A stretch of DNA of 64,000 nt, from contig SVGL01000005.1 of the NCBI GenBank assembly GCA_015056325.1, positions 1 through 64,000 on the forward strand. The letters run 5' to 3'. The DNA is from Clostridiales bacterium. Its GTDB lineage: Bacteria; Bacillota; Clostridia; Christensenellales; Aristaeellaceae. This document shows, piece after piece, positions 49,342 to 57,765 of this stretch (position 1 is its first letter; every line of letters begins with the position of its first letter). The position numbers and the translations under genes were made by a program. The notes under the pieces are model-generated. The model made no database searches. It was given only the letters and a program-made list of their open reading frames with translations, and had not been told where the DNA came from.

Positions 49342-50109
49342 CTGCTGCTTGTTCCCCTGCCCCAGACGGAGACCACCTATCTCCAGTTCAGCGTCGGCAA
49401 TGCGGACGCCGCCCTCCTCCAGGACAGGCACGTCACCGTTGTCATCGACACCGGCGAGGACGGCCAGACCATCGCCAGCTATCTGCACCGACGCAGGCAG
49501 AAGGTGGAGCTGCTCATCATCACCCACCTGCACAGCGACCACGGCGGCGGCATCCGGGCATTGCTGGACGAGGGTATCCCGGTGGAGGTCTGTTACCTGC
49601 CCTTTGCCGCCCAGACGCCCCTGATCGACGAGGAAGTCCTGCCGCTGATTGACGAGCTTCAGCAATCCGGCACCGAGATCCGCTACCTCAGCCGGGGCGA
49701 TGTGATCCCCCTGCCCAGCGGTCAGCTGACCGTGCTCTGGCCCCTGCGGGATCGCGTCTCATCCCTGCACGACGCCAATGACGTAGGCCTCGTGCTGCAG
49801 GCGGAGATCGCCGGGGTGACGATGCTCCTCACCGGCGACCTGAGCGCATCCTACGCGCCCTATGTCACCCGCCCGGCGGATATCCTCAAAGCGCCCCACC
49901 ATGGCAGCAAGGCCGCCAATACCGCCGATTTCATCGCCGCAGTCAGCCCGCAGCTGATCCTGCAGAGCAACCGCCTGGAATCCAGAACGCTGCACATGCA
50001 GCAGCTTGCCGGAGACATCCCGCTGTACCCCACGGACAGCTGCGGCACGGTGACGATCCGCTTCCTGGGGGATGGGGTGTTTGAGGTGGAGACAATGAAG
50101 GGACCGTGA
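49342..50109 (+). pseudogene. comEC: ComEC C-terminal metallo-beta-lactamase domain, separated by the amber codon
   Basis: In frame with the previous entry. It reads TYLQFSVGNADAALLQDRHV, then VVIDTGEDGQ, and the metal site IITHLHSDHGGG (from 49513), MLLTGDLS and KAPHHGSKAANT. These are the ComEC MBL motifs. GTG 49504 could restart translation but would omit the first beta strands, and no SD stands out. Either readthrough joins the parts, or competence uptake is defective, or the TAG is a sequencing error. Confidence 0.8.
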
Positions 50110-50203
50110 CATTTCAGACAATAAAATGACGTTTTCAGACCGTTAGGGTTGACTCTGCCTGACTTTCCCATTACACTAAGCACCATAAAAAGGGGGGAAC
50201 GCC

Positions 50204-50731
50204 ATGACACGCGGACGCTATTTGCTTGCGTCACAGAAATACCGCTGCAGCTACACCTGTACCCGCTGCGGACAAGCAAACCGGGAGTATGGCTTTGTCC
50301 GCTCCGCAGACCCGGTCCGCATGAACAGCTTTACAGACAACCTCGGTGACGAGTACCATCTTTCAGGCGAAATTGCCGCAGACAAAGCTCGCAGGAAGTT
50401 CTATCGATTGCAGGCCCGCGTGAATGGCCGATACTGGTACAACGGGCTGCGTGTCAGCGGCAAATGCAAAAAATGCGGTAGGAGGCAGCTTTGGTCGCCT
50501 GCATACCGGTACAGCGCTGCCGCTCTGCTGTCCTGCCTGGCCCTGGCTGCCTTGCTCGGGCTGCATGGCGTTCCCGAAAGCATCAACGAAACGCTGATTC
50601 TGGCTGGCGTCACCGCCGGATCTGCTCTGCTGGGGGAAATCAGTATTCTTTTGGCTGCCCATCTTTGGGCGAACCGACAGAACGAAGAGCATCTGCCATG
50701 GCTGGAATCCATCCACAAAAAGGCAGAATAA
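50204..50731 (+). CDS. Membrane protein with zinc ribbon, unknown
   Basis: A 175-residue protein. The N-terminal half contains CTRCGQANREYGF (about 19-31) and CKKCGRRQLW (about 86-95), likely one split zinc-binding unit. Two membrane helices follow at about 104-150 (YSAAALLSCLALAALLGLHG; LILAGVTAGSALLGEISILL). AAAGGGGGGAA precedes ATG 50204. No family recognised; a relationship to the small zinc-ribbon membrane regulators in this window is possible. Confidence 0.65.
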   Translation: MTRGRYLLASQKYRCSYTCTRCGQANREYGFVRSADPVRMNSFTDNLGDEYHLSGEIAADKARRKFYRLQARVNGRYWYNGLRVSGKCKKCGRRQLWSPAYRYSAAALLSCLALAALLGLHGVPESINETLILAGVTAGSALLGEISILLAAHLWANRQNEEHLPWLESIHKKAE

Positions 50732-50740
50732 CCGTACACG

Positions 50741-50770
50741 AAAGGGCTCTCCCAAATGGGAGAGCCCTTT
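50741..50770. terminator. Bidirectional terminator
   Basis: AAAGGGCTCTCCC-AAAT-GGGAGAGCCCTTT (50741-50770), a perfect 13-bp stem between convergent genes. Confidence 0.92.
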
Positions 50771-50774
50771 ATGA

Positions 50775-52373
50775 TTACCGCTCGTTGCGGGTGCGCTCGA
50801 GGTAATCCTCGTAGCTGCACAGGTAGTCGGCAATGGTGCCGTCATCCTTGATCTCGATGATGCGGTCGGCGATGGTGGTCACGAACTGATGGTCCTGGCT
50901 GGTGAAGATCACGTTGCCGGGGAAGTTGATCAGCGCGTTGTTCACCGCGGTGATGGACTCCAGGTCCAGGTGGTTGGTGGGCTGATCCAGCATGAGGAAG
51001 TTCGCGCCGGAAAGCATCATGCGGGACAGCATGCAGCGGACCTTCTCGCCGCCGGAGAGGACGCTCACCATCTTGTATACGTCGTCGCCGCGGAAGAGCA
51101 TGCGGCCCAGCAGATCACGCTTGTCGGACTCCAGCATGTCAGGGCAGTACTGGGCGAACCAGTCGATCATGTTCAGCGGGCAGCCGTCGAAGAAGGGGCC
51201 GTTGTCCTTGGGGAAGTAGGAGGTCGAAATCGTCACGCCGTACTTGAAGGAACCGGAATCGGGCTGGATCTCCTCGTTGAGGATCTTGAACAGGGCGGTC
51301 TGCGCCTGCTCGTTGGAGCCGACGATGGCGATCTTCTGGCCCTTGGTGACCAGGAAGGAAACATCCTTGAGCAGCTGCACGCCGTCCTGGGAGTAGCTGA
51401 TGTTCTGCACATTCAGGATGTCCTTGCCAGCCTCGCGGTCGGGATTGAAGTGCACCCAGGGGTAACGGCGGGAGGAAGCGGGCATCTGCTCGATGGTCAG
51501 CTGATCCAGCAGCTTGCGGCGGGAGGTCGCCTGTTTGGCCTTGGACTTGTTGGCGCTGAAGCGCTGGATGAAGTCGCGCAGCTCCTTGATCTTGTCGTCG
51601 CGGCGCTTCTTCTGGTCCTTCATCAGGGCCTGCATCATCTTGGAGGACTCATACCAGAAGTCGTAGTTACCCACATACAGCTTTACCTGGTTGAAGTCAA
51701 TATCGACGATATGGGTGCAGATATTGTTCAGGAACCAGCGGTCATGGGACACGACAATCAGCGTGCCGGGGAAGTCCATCAGGAACTCCTCCAGCCAGGC
51801 AACGGACTTGTTGTCCAGGTTGTTGGTGGGCTCGTCCAGCAGCAGGATGTCGGGGTTGCCGAACAGGGCCTGCGCCAGCAGCACCTTCACCTTCTCGCCG
51901 CCCTTCAGGTCGCCCATGATGGCATAGTGCATGTCTGCGCCGATGCCCAGGCCGGTCAGCAGGGTCGCCGCGTCGGACTCGGCGTTCCAGCCGTCCATCT
52001 CGGCGAATTCACCCTCCAGCTCGGCCGCGCGCTCGCCGTCCGCGTCGGAGAAATCAGGCTTGGCGTACAGGGCGTCCTTTTCCTGCATGATGTCGTACAG
52101 GCGCTGGTTGCCCATGATGACGGTGTCCAGCACCGTGTAGGCGTCGTACTTGAACTGATCCTGCTTCAGGGTGGACATGCGCTGATCGGCGGGGTAAGTA
52201 ACGGAGCCGGTGGTGGGCTCCAGCTCGCCGGAGAGGATGCGCAGGAAGGTAGACTTGCCCGCGCCGTTCGCGCCGATGACGCCGTAGCAGTTGCCGGGCA
52301 TGAACTTGAGGTCCGCGCCCGCGAAAAGCTTCTGACCGCCGAAGGTCAGGGAAACATTGCTGACTGTAACCAT
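50775..52373 (-). CDS. ABC-F family protein (YbiT-like) with degenerate second ATPase site
   Basis: A 532-residue soluble protein with two ABC domains. NBD1 (about 1-250): Walker A GANGAGKST, signature LKGGEKVKV, Walker B ILLLDEPTNNLD. The linker (about 250-305) is charged (KKRRDDKIKELRDFIQRF). NBD2 (about 320-515): Walker A is GSNEQAQT (no GKS/T), signature SGGEKVRC, Walker B LMLDQPTNHLD with Gln for the catalytic Glu. ABC-F proteins act on the ribosome E site. The second site probably binds but does not hydrolyse ATP. No membrane segments. Confidence 0.88.
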   Translation of the reverse strand: MVTVSNVSLTFGGQKLFAGADLKFMPGNCYGVIGANGAGKSTFLRILSGELEPTTGSVTYPADQRMSTLKQDQFKYDAYTVLDTVIMGNQRLYDIMQEKDALYAKPDFSDADGERAAELEGEFAEMDGWNAESDAATLLTGLGIGADMHYAIMGDLKGGEKVKVLLAQALFGNPDILLLDEPTNNLDNKSVAWLEEFLMDFPGTLIVVSHDRWFLNNICTHIVDIDFNQVKLYVGNYDFWYESSKMMQALMKDQKKRRDDKIKELRDFIQRFSANKSKAKQATSRRKLLDQLTIEQMPASSRRYPWVHFNPDREAGKDILNVQNISYSQDGVQLLKDVSFLVTKGQKIAIVGSNEQAQTALFKILNEEIQPDSGSFKYGVTISTSYFPKDNGPFFDGCPLNMIDWFAQYCPDMLESDKRDLLGRMLFRGDDVYKMVSVLSGGEKVRCMLSRMMLSGANFLMLDQPTNHLDLESITAVNNALINFPGNVIFTSQDHQFVTTIADRIIEIKDDGTIADYLCSYEDYLERTRNER

Positions 52374-52488
52374 GGTTTACTCCTTTATGTCAATGGGTCG
52401 TTTCTGTATAAGCACATACAAGGTTAGTATAACATAGTTTGAAGGGAAATGGAAGGGGCGAAATGAGGAAAATACTGCAGTTGGGGCA

Positions 52489-52523
52489 TAAGAAATGCCC
52501 GCAGACAGCTTCCTGCAGGCATA
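52489..52523 (-). terminator. Terminator of the DUF5412-like gene
   Basis: Minus strand ATGCCTGCAG ... CTGCGGGCAT (one 2-nt asymmetry) followed by TTCTTAT, 2 bp after the stop codon. Confidence 0.65.
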
Positions 52524-52524
52524 G

Positions 52525-52899
52525 TTACCGCCGCCAGTCGTAATTCTCCCCTTTGGACAGATCAAGCACCACGCCATTGATCTGCACCACGGTATCAGAC
52601 AGCCAGTCGATGCTGACTTTATCCTCGCGATAGCCATTGTAGATGCACACCGTCAGCGGTCCAACCGCCCGGTACACACGGATGGAGTTTGCCACCGTCG
52701 CGCCCTCCAGGATGCGCCAGGCGTGTAGGGCATATGTCCCATCTGGCGATGTGCTTGTCAGGAGAAATTCATCGTCTTCGTCGGTCCCGAGGAACGGCGC
52801 AGCAATCCCCGGCCACGGAGGGAGGAGCGAAACAACTAATATCAGCACCCCCATGACAGCGAGGAGAATCAGCACGTGTCGAGGTTTTTTCATATTCAT
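52525..52899 (-). CDS. DUF5412-like membrane-anchored protein
   Basis: A 124-residue protein: MNMKKPRHVLILLAVMGVLI is a signal anchor. The outer domain has TSTSPDGTYALHAWRILEGA, then VSIDWLSDTVVQINGVVLDL and a final KGENYDWRR. This matches the 'SP.g.Y.l......GAT', 'W.dd..v.InG..Ld' and terminal 'YD.R' pattern of DUF5412. Function unknown. It overlaps by one base (TGATG) with the upstream 56-codon gene. Confidence 0.7.
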   Translation of the reverse strand: MNMKKPRHVLILLAVMGVLILVVSLLPPWPGIAAPFLGTDEDDEFLLTSTSPDGTYALHAWRILEGATVANSIRVYRAVGPLTVCIYNGYREDKVSIDWLSDTVVQINGVVLDLSKGENYDWRR

Positions 52900-53069
52900 C
52901 ACGACGCCCCCATTCCTATCCCGATCAGGACAAAGACCAGCTCCACCACAGGTAGCCCCACTATCACGCCAACCACAAACAGAAAGAATGCAAACGCTCC
53001 CGCCAGGCCACCAATGATGACCGCCACATCCCGCAGCATCCCCTTTGTTTTCCCGTTCAGCCTTTCCAT
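52899..53069 (-). CDS. Small hydrophobic membrane protein (56 residues)
   Basis: An ATG at 53069 with AGGAGGTGCGGAC upstream starts a 56-residue frame: MERLNGKTKGMLRDVAVIIG followed by two hydrophobic helices (AFAFFLFVVGVIVGLPVV; LVFVLIGIGMG). The stop overlaps the start of the DUF5412-like gene. The strong SD and overlap support it as real despite its size. Function unknown. Confidence 0.65.
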   Translation of the reverse strand: MERLNGKTKGMLRDVAVIIGGLAGAFAFFLFVVGVIVGLPVVELVFVLIGIGMGAS

Positions 53070-53152
53070 GTCCGCACCTCCTGTTCAGCACAATCATAGC
53101 ACGGAATCTATTGTTTGTCAATAAATCTTTCTTTATTTTCGCCATGCAAAAT

Positions 53153-53173
53153 CCCCTGCCGTTTCAGCAGGGG
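53153..53173. terminator. Terminator of the GT2 gene
   Basis: CCCCTGC (53153-53159) pairs with GCAGGGG (53167-53173); the minus-strand read ends ATTTTGC. Confidence 0.75.
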
Positions 53174-53185
53174 ACTCGTTCATCA

Positions 53186-54199
53186 TCAGTTAAACCCGAA
53201 AATCTTCTGTGCCACGGTGTAGCCCCAGATCATAATCGCCCGGCCAACCTTGCCCGGCAGATGCAGGCAGATGCCCAGCGGACGGTAGCGCAGAACCTTG
53301 TACAGCTCGGGGTTCTCGGCCTTGATGTCCGCCCAGAGCTGCTCCTTCTTGGCCAGGTTCTCCTCCGTGCCGCTCTTCACGCACAGGATGGAGGACACGC
53401 AGGTCACAATCTCCAGGAAGTTGCGCATGTACTTGCGCTGCTTCACGTTCTCGATCTTGCTCAGGGGCGTGACGGCGATCATCATCTTGTTCACGCGGAT
53501 CTGCTGGTCGATGCGGCTGATCATGACCTTCTCGTTGACGCTCTGGTCGTCTCGACCGATGAAGTAGCGGTACAGGTCGACGTTCAGGTACGCCAGGGTC
53601 TTGACGTGGGTCAGCGGCTTGTAGGCGTAGAGGTTGTCCACATAGAAGGTCTTCTTGGGCAGGGTCAGCCCGCAGTCCAGCAGCAGCTGGCGGCGGTAGA
53701 TCAGCGTGTGCATGAGCATGTACTGACCATAGCCAAAGCGGCCGATCTCGTCCCAGGTGAGGATCTTGCCTTCCGGCAGCGCCTTGGGGAAGCGCACGAC
53801 GTGCTTGTGGGCCGCGCCCTCCTTTTCGTAGACGTAGTTCGCCACGAGCATGTCCAGGCCATCGTCCTTGTGGGCACGCAGGAAATCCAGCACCTTCTTC
53901 AGGGCAGCTTCATCCACCCAGTCGTCGGAATCGACCACCTTGAAATACAGGCCGGTGGCGTTCATCAGGCCATGCATGACGGCGTCGCCATGGCCGCCGT
54001 TCTCCTTGTGGACGGCGACGCACTGGCCGGGATACTTCGCGGCGTACTCGTCGGCGATCTCGGCGGTATTATCCTTGGTGGAGCCGTCGTTGACGATGAG
54101 GATTTCGACCTCATCGCCGCCGGTCATCAGGGTTTCGATGCAATGCCGCATGTACGCGGACGAATTATAGCTGGGGATGGCAACGGAAAGCAGCTTCAT
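53186..54199 (-). CDS. Family 2 glycosyltransferase
   Basis: A 337-residue protein with a GT-A fold: LLSVAIPSYNSSAYMRHCIE, then EILIVNDGSTKDNTAEIADE (nucleotide binding), GHGDAVMHGL and the metal-binding DXD-type VVDSDDWVDE (about 88-97). A C-terminal helical region (about 200-337) includes a hydrophobic stretch near the end. It probably transfers a sugar in surface polysaccharide or teichoic-acid synthesis; with glf next to it, a galactofuranose-containing polymer is plausible. ATG 54199 follows AGGAGG. Confidence 0.87.
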   Translation of the reverse strand: MKLLSVAIPSYNSSAYMRHCIETLMTGGDEVEILIVNDGSTKDNTAEIADEYAAKYPGQCVAVHKENGGHGDAVMHGLMNATGLYFKVVDSDDWVDEAALKKVLDFLRAHKDDGLDMLVANYVYEKEGAAHKHVVRFPKALPEGKILTWDEIGRFGYGQYMLMHTLIYRRQLLLDCGLTLPKKTFYVDNLYAYKPLTHVKTLAYLNVDLYRYFIGRDDQSVNEKVMISRIDQQIRVNKMMIAVTPLSKIENVKQRKYMRNFLEIVTCVSSILCVKSGTEENLAKKEQLWADIKAENPELYKVLRYRPLGICLHLPGKVGRAIMIWGYTVAQKIFGFN

Positions 54200-54565
54200 G
54201 TGTGTGTCCTCCTGTGCGTGGGGAACGGCAGGGACGCTGTCCCTGCACCCTGCCAAAGGGTCTTCGACCCTCTGGACTCCCTTTTCGCGATCGTGGTTCG
54301 TTGTTCCTTTGGAGTTGCGCGCGCGTGCGGCTGAAAGCGCACGTGGGGTATGCGTCCGGCTGCTCATCGGCCGGGCTACCAGCTTGCGCGGTATTGGCGT
54401 TTGGGCTGGACGAGCTTTGGCTCGGATCTGCGAACGTTTAAGTTGACTCGAGTCCGGCTTGTGCGTCGTTCACAGAGTCCTCGCGTCGCGCCACCTTGTC
54501 TTCACTTTCATAGTAGTGAGAGGCGGCGACCTCCTGCGGAGGCCGACGGGATATACTGCGGCCAA
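54200..54565. other. Gap between GT2 and glf: palindrome cluster, no gene
   Basis: It contains GGCAGGGACGCTGTCCCTGC (54235-54254), GGGTCTTCGACCC (54258-54270) and GCGTCGCGCC-type stretches. On the minus strand the read AGAGGGTCGAAGACCCT precedes the GT2 gene, a repeat type scattered through this window. No clear promoter or ORF is seen. Confidence 0.5.
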
Positions 54566-54616
54566 AAGGCTCCCTCCACGAGGGAGCTGTCATCCGTTAA
54601 GACTGACTGAGGGAGT
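54566..54616 (+). repeat. Palindromic repeat (GAGGGAGCTGTC type) overlapping the end of glf
   Basis: GGCTCCCTC-CAC-GAGGGAGC, TGTC, a short variable stem, GACTGAGGGAGTC. Its right end lies inside glf: it encodes the last residues (D-S-L-S-Q-S) and the TAA stop (54599-54597). Confidence 0.75.
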
Positions 54617-55802
54617 CCTTCACCGCATCCAGCGCGGCGCGGATGACCTGATCCATATCGTAGTAGCGGTAGTTGCCCAGGCGGCCGCCGAAGATCACGT
54701 CGGGGCGGGTCTTGGCCAGCTCCTGATACTGGGCCAGCAGCGCGGAGTTGCGCTCGTCGTTCACGGGGTAGTAGGGCTCCATGCCGGGGGTCCACTCGGT
54801 GGGGTACTCGCGGCTGATGACAGTCTTGTCCGGGTTCTGGCCCTGGCATTTGAGGTCGGGCTTTTGCCCGACTAGCGACAGCGAATCCTTGGATTCGCCG
54901 AGCGTAGCCAGCGCCCGATCCGGCATCGGGTGATGGCCGACTATGAAGTGTTTATGTTCAATAATGCGGGTGAAGGCCTCGGTGTCACTGGTGTAGTTGA
55001 CCACGGCCACGCCCTGCCAGTTATCCATATCCAGCACTTCGTCCTCGAAGCGGACGGTGCGGTACTGCAGATGGCCCAGCTGATAATCGAAGAACTCGTC
55101 GATGGCGCCGGTGTAGACGGTCTTTTCCGCCACGTCGGGGTTCTCCGCGATAAAGGCGCGGTAATCCACGCCCAACTTCACATCGCTGCCGGCAAGGAGC
55201 TTCTCCGCCAGGGCATTGTAGCCCTCCACCGGGATGCCCTGATGGGGGTGGGTGAAGTAGTTGTTGTCATAGGTGAAGCGCAGGGGCAGGCGGCGGATGA
55301 TGAACGCCGGGAGCTCTGTGCACTTACGGCCCCACTGCTTCTCGGTGTAGGCCTTGACCAGCTTCTCGTAGATGTCGCGGCCCACGAGCTTGAGGGCCTG
55401 CTCCTCGAGATTCTGAGGCTCAATGTCCTTGTAGGGGGCGGTCTGCTCAGCGATCTTCGCCATGGCCTCGGCAGGCGTCTTCACGCCCCACAGCTTCGAA
55501 AACGTGTTCATGTTGAAGGGCATGTTGTAGATTTCGTCCCCGATGCGAGCCATGGGAGAGTTCACATAATTGTTGAAGGTCACGAAGCGCTGGACGTACT
55601 GCCAGACCTCCTCGTCCGCAGTGTGGAAGATATGCGCGCCGTAGCGGTGGACGCACACACCCTCAATGTCCGCGCAGTATACATTGCCGCCGATGTGATC
55701 GCGGCGGTCGATAACCAGGCACTTCTTGCCCGCGTCAGTCATTTCTCTGGCAAAGACGCAGCCGAAGAGGCCTGCGCCCACAATCAGGTAATCGTACTTC
55801 AT
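54597..55802 (-). CDS. glf: UDP-galactopyranose mutase with an in-frame repeat insertion
   Basis: A 401-residue protein. The FAD-binding opening is YDYLIVGAGLFGCVFAREMT. Further motifs: RYGAHIFHT, NMPFNMNTF, AYTEKQWGRKCTELP and, near the C-terminus, EPYYPVNDERN and GRLGNYRYYDMDQVI. After IIEHKHF (residue 286) about 35 residues (HHPMPDRALATLGESKDSLS and neighbours, about 288-322) interrupt the usual HKHF-x(7)-TVvtrEYP spacing; they are encoded by a three-hairpin repeat. The C-terminus SLSQS comes from another repeat. It converts UDP-Galp to UDP-Galf. Activity with the insert is uncertain. Confidence 0.92.
   Translation of the reverse strand: MKYDYLIVGAGLFGCVFAREMTDAGKKCLVIDRRDHIGGNVYCADIEGVCVHRYGAHIFHTADEEVWQYVQRFVTFNNYVNSPMARIGDEIYNMPFNMNTFSKLWGVKTPAEAMAKIAEQTAPYKDIEPQNLEEQALKLVGRDIYEKLVKAYTEKQWGRKCTELPAFIIRRLPLRFTYDNNYFTHPHQGIPVEGYNALAEKLLAGSDVKLGVDYRAFIAENPDVAEKTVYTGAIDEFFDYQLGHLQYRTVRFEDEVLDMDNWQGVAVVNYTSDTEAFTRIIEHKHFIVGHHPMPDRALATLGESKDSLSLVGQKPDLKCQGQNPDKTVISREYPTEWTPGMEPYYPVNDERNSALLAQYQELAKTRPDVIFGGRLGNYRYYDMDQVIRAALDAVKDSLSQS
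54854..54943 (-). repeat. Three-hairpin CTTG element, copy 3, inside glf
   Basis: Plus-strand read: H0 GTCGGGC-TTTT-GCCCGAC (54855-54872), TAGCG, H1 GCGAATC-CTTG-GATTCGC (54881-54898), linker CGAGCGTAGCCAGCGC (54899-54914), H2 CCCGAT/ATCGGG (54914-54930), tail TGATGGCCGAC. It is stop-free in the glf frame (minus strand), so the gene stays open. Confidence 0.88.
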
Positions 55803-55939
55803 GGCCTTCACTCCCGTGACAGTCGGTATCTATTGTATTATACGCGATATTGTTCGAATTGGCAAGAGGAGCGGCATTTTTCCGCCGCACAGTCAAAGGC
55901 GCAGCCTGCTTTCCGGCAGACTGCGCCATGGTGTAGGTT

Positions 55940-56269
55940 TTACTTTCTCCTCAGCAGGATGAAGCCCGCGAGGATGCCGATAATGCCCATCAGCGTGATC
56001 ACCAGTGCATTCTCGTTGATCATCACCAGGATCTTCTCGGTGGAGGTGAGGTCCACAGAGCCCTCCGTCCACTCGTTGATCAGGCCGGTCACGGTGGTAT
56101 CGCCGGTCAGCTCAGCCAGCTTCTCGTCCGCAGCGTTCAGCGCGTCGATGCCCGCCTCGGTGATGTTGCGGCTGATGCCGTCATCCGCCATGCCCGTCAG
56201 GCCCCAGATACCCGCTGCAGCCAGCACAATGCCCACCACCAGCAGCAGCAGACCCAATAAAGTGCGCAT
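55940..56269 (-). CDS. Membrane protein with two terminal helices, unknown
   Basis: A 109-residue protein: an N-terminal helix (LLGLLLLVVGIVLAAAGIWG), a soluble loop of about 50 residues (GISRNITEAGIDALNAADEK), and a C-terminal helix (ALVITLMGIIGILAGFILLR) with a basic tail. No family recognised. ATG 56269 follows GGGAGGTACTGAAT. A hairpin GGCGCAG/CTGCGCC (55899-55926) lies downstream and may terminate it. Confidence 0.65.
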   Translation of the reverse strand: MRTLLGLLLLVVGIVLAAAGIWGLTGMADDGISRNITEAGIDALNAADEKLAELTGDTTVTGLINEWTEGSVDLTSTEKILVMINENALVITLMGIIGILAGFILLRRK

Positions 56270-56326
56270 ATTCAGTACCTCCCAGAATTTTCGTCCATTG
56301 TAGCACAGAAGCCGCAGGATTGCAAC

Positions 56327-57706
56327 TTATTTGCCAGCCAGGCGCACCAGGGCGTTGGCGTAGATCTTGGTGGCGGTGATCATCTTGGACAGATCACTAT
56401 ACTCGCCCGCCTGGTGGGCCAGATCCTCGTCATCCGGGAAGGACGCACCGAAGGCCACGCCCTGCTTGAGGCACTTGGCGTAGGTGCCGCCGCCGGTGGA
56501 CTGGGGCTCGGCGGGCAGGCCGGTCTCCTCGTGGTAGGCAGCCAGCAGGTTGGACACCAGCTCGCTCTCGGCGGGAACATGGTGGGGTTCCTTCTGGGAT
56601 TCATGCACCACGGTGAAGCCGGGCAGGGCCGCCTTGGCGTTGGCAGCCAGCTTGTTCAGGTCAGCGGTGATCGGCACGCGCATGTCCAGGGTGCAGAAAA
56701 TGACGCCGTCTTCAAGATGAAGGATGCCCATGTTGCAGGTCAGGGGGCCGGAGACAGCGTCCTCACAGGCGCAGCCCAGGGATTCGCCGTGGCTCTCCAT
56801 GCCGACCACATCCGCCAGCGTGGCGAAGGCGCCCTTGACGCCCAGCTCCTTGAAGAGCTTGAGCATCATGCCGATGGCGTTGCGGCGGCCGGTGGGGTAA
56901 GCGCTGTGGCCGGGGATGCCCTCGGCGGTGACCCACACGCCCTCGGCGGTCACTTCAGCGGTGTAGGGCAGGCCGGTCTTCCCGGCGTAGGCAGCTACCT
57001 GCGCGGCCAGCTCTTCGCCGCCCTCCAGCAGCGCCTTCGACTCGCCGGGGATGACGTTGGTGCGCTCGCCGGTGAACATCTGCTTCACCTGCAGGCCGTC
57101 CTTGGCCACGGGCGCGGTGAAGTTCATGTGCAGCATGGCCTTCTCGGTGTTGATCAGCGGGAAGGACGCATCGGGGGAGAAGCCCACCTCGGGCAGGCCC
57201 ACGTGCTCGGCGTAGTAAGCCATGTCCTCCCAGCCGGACTCCTCGTCGCAGCCCAGGATCAGGCGGATGCTCTTCTTCAGCGGGATGCCTGCCTCCTTGA
57301 TGGCCTTCATGGCGTACAGCGCACACAGGGACGGGCCCTTATCATCGCTGGTGCCGCGGCCGTAGATCCTGTCGCCCTCGCGCACAGCGGCAAAGGGATC
57401 CACCGCCCAGCCGTCACCGGCGGGCACGACATCCAGGTGGCCCAGGACGGCGATGGCCTCGTCGGATTCACCCTGCAGGGTGGCGTCCAGCGCATAGCCG
57501 TCAAAGCCGCGGGTCACGAAGCCCTCGGCCTCACAGTCGTTGAGAGCCATATCGTACATCCTGCGGACTTCCGCACCGAAGGGCGCGCCGGGAGCCACGG
57601 TAGCGCCGGTCTCGTCCTTGACGGAGGGCACCTGGATCCAGCGGGTCAGCTGAGCGGCAAAGGCGTCCGCATAGGAATCAATCAGGTCGTAGAGCTTCTT
57701 GTCCAT
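56327..57706 (-). CDS. pepV: Dipeptidase PepV (M20 metallopeptidase)
   Basis: A 459-residue protein. Zinc-binding motifs: VLGHLDVVPAGDGW (about 87-100), TSDDKGPSLCALYA (about 118-131), CDEESGWEDMAYYAEH (about 154-169), D in FSPDAS, and the C-terminal His in SFPDDEDLAHQAGEYS. Length matches PepV (about 460-470). The lid domain is at about 190-350. It cleaves dipeptides in the cytoplasm. GGGAGGAATACCCC precedes ATG 57706. A GGGTCTTCGACCC palindrome (57748) lies between it and the next gene. Confidence 0.92.
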   Translation of the reverse strand: MDKKLYDLIDSYADAFAAQLTRWIQVPSVKDETGATVAPGAPFGAEVRRMYDMALNDCEAEGFVTRGFDGYALDATLQGESDEAIAVLGHLDVVPAGDGWAVDPFAAVREGDRIYGRGTSDDKGPSLCALYAMKAIKEAGIPLKKSIRLILGCDEESGWEDMAYYAEHVGLPEVGFSPDASFPLINTEKAMLHMNFTAPVAKDGLQVKQMFTGERTNVIPGESKALLEGGEELAAQVAAYAGKTGLPYTAEVTAEGVWVTAEGIPGHSAYPTGRRNAIGMMLKLFKELGVKGAFATLADVVGMESHGESLGCACEDAVSGPLTCNMGILHLEDGVIFCTLDMRVPITADLNKLAANAKAALPGFTVVHESQKEPHHVPAESELVSNLLAAYHEETGLPAEPQSTGGGTYAKCLKQGVAFGASFPDDEDLAHQAGEYSDLSKMITATKIYANALVRLAGK

Positions 57707-57765
57707 GGGGTATTCCTCCCTTAAAATGCTTTTCTATCATCGTTGAAGGGTCTTCGACCCATCTC

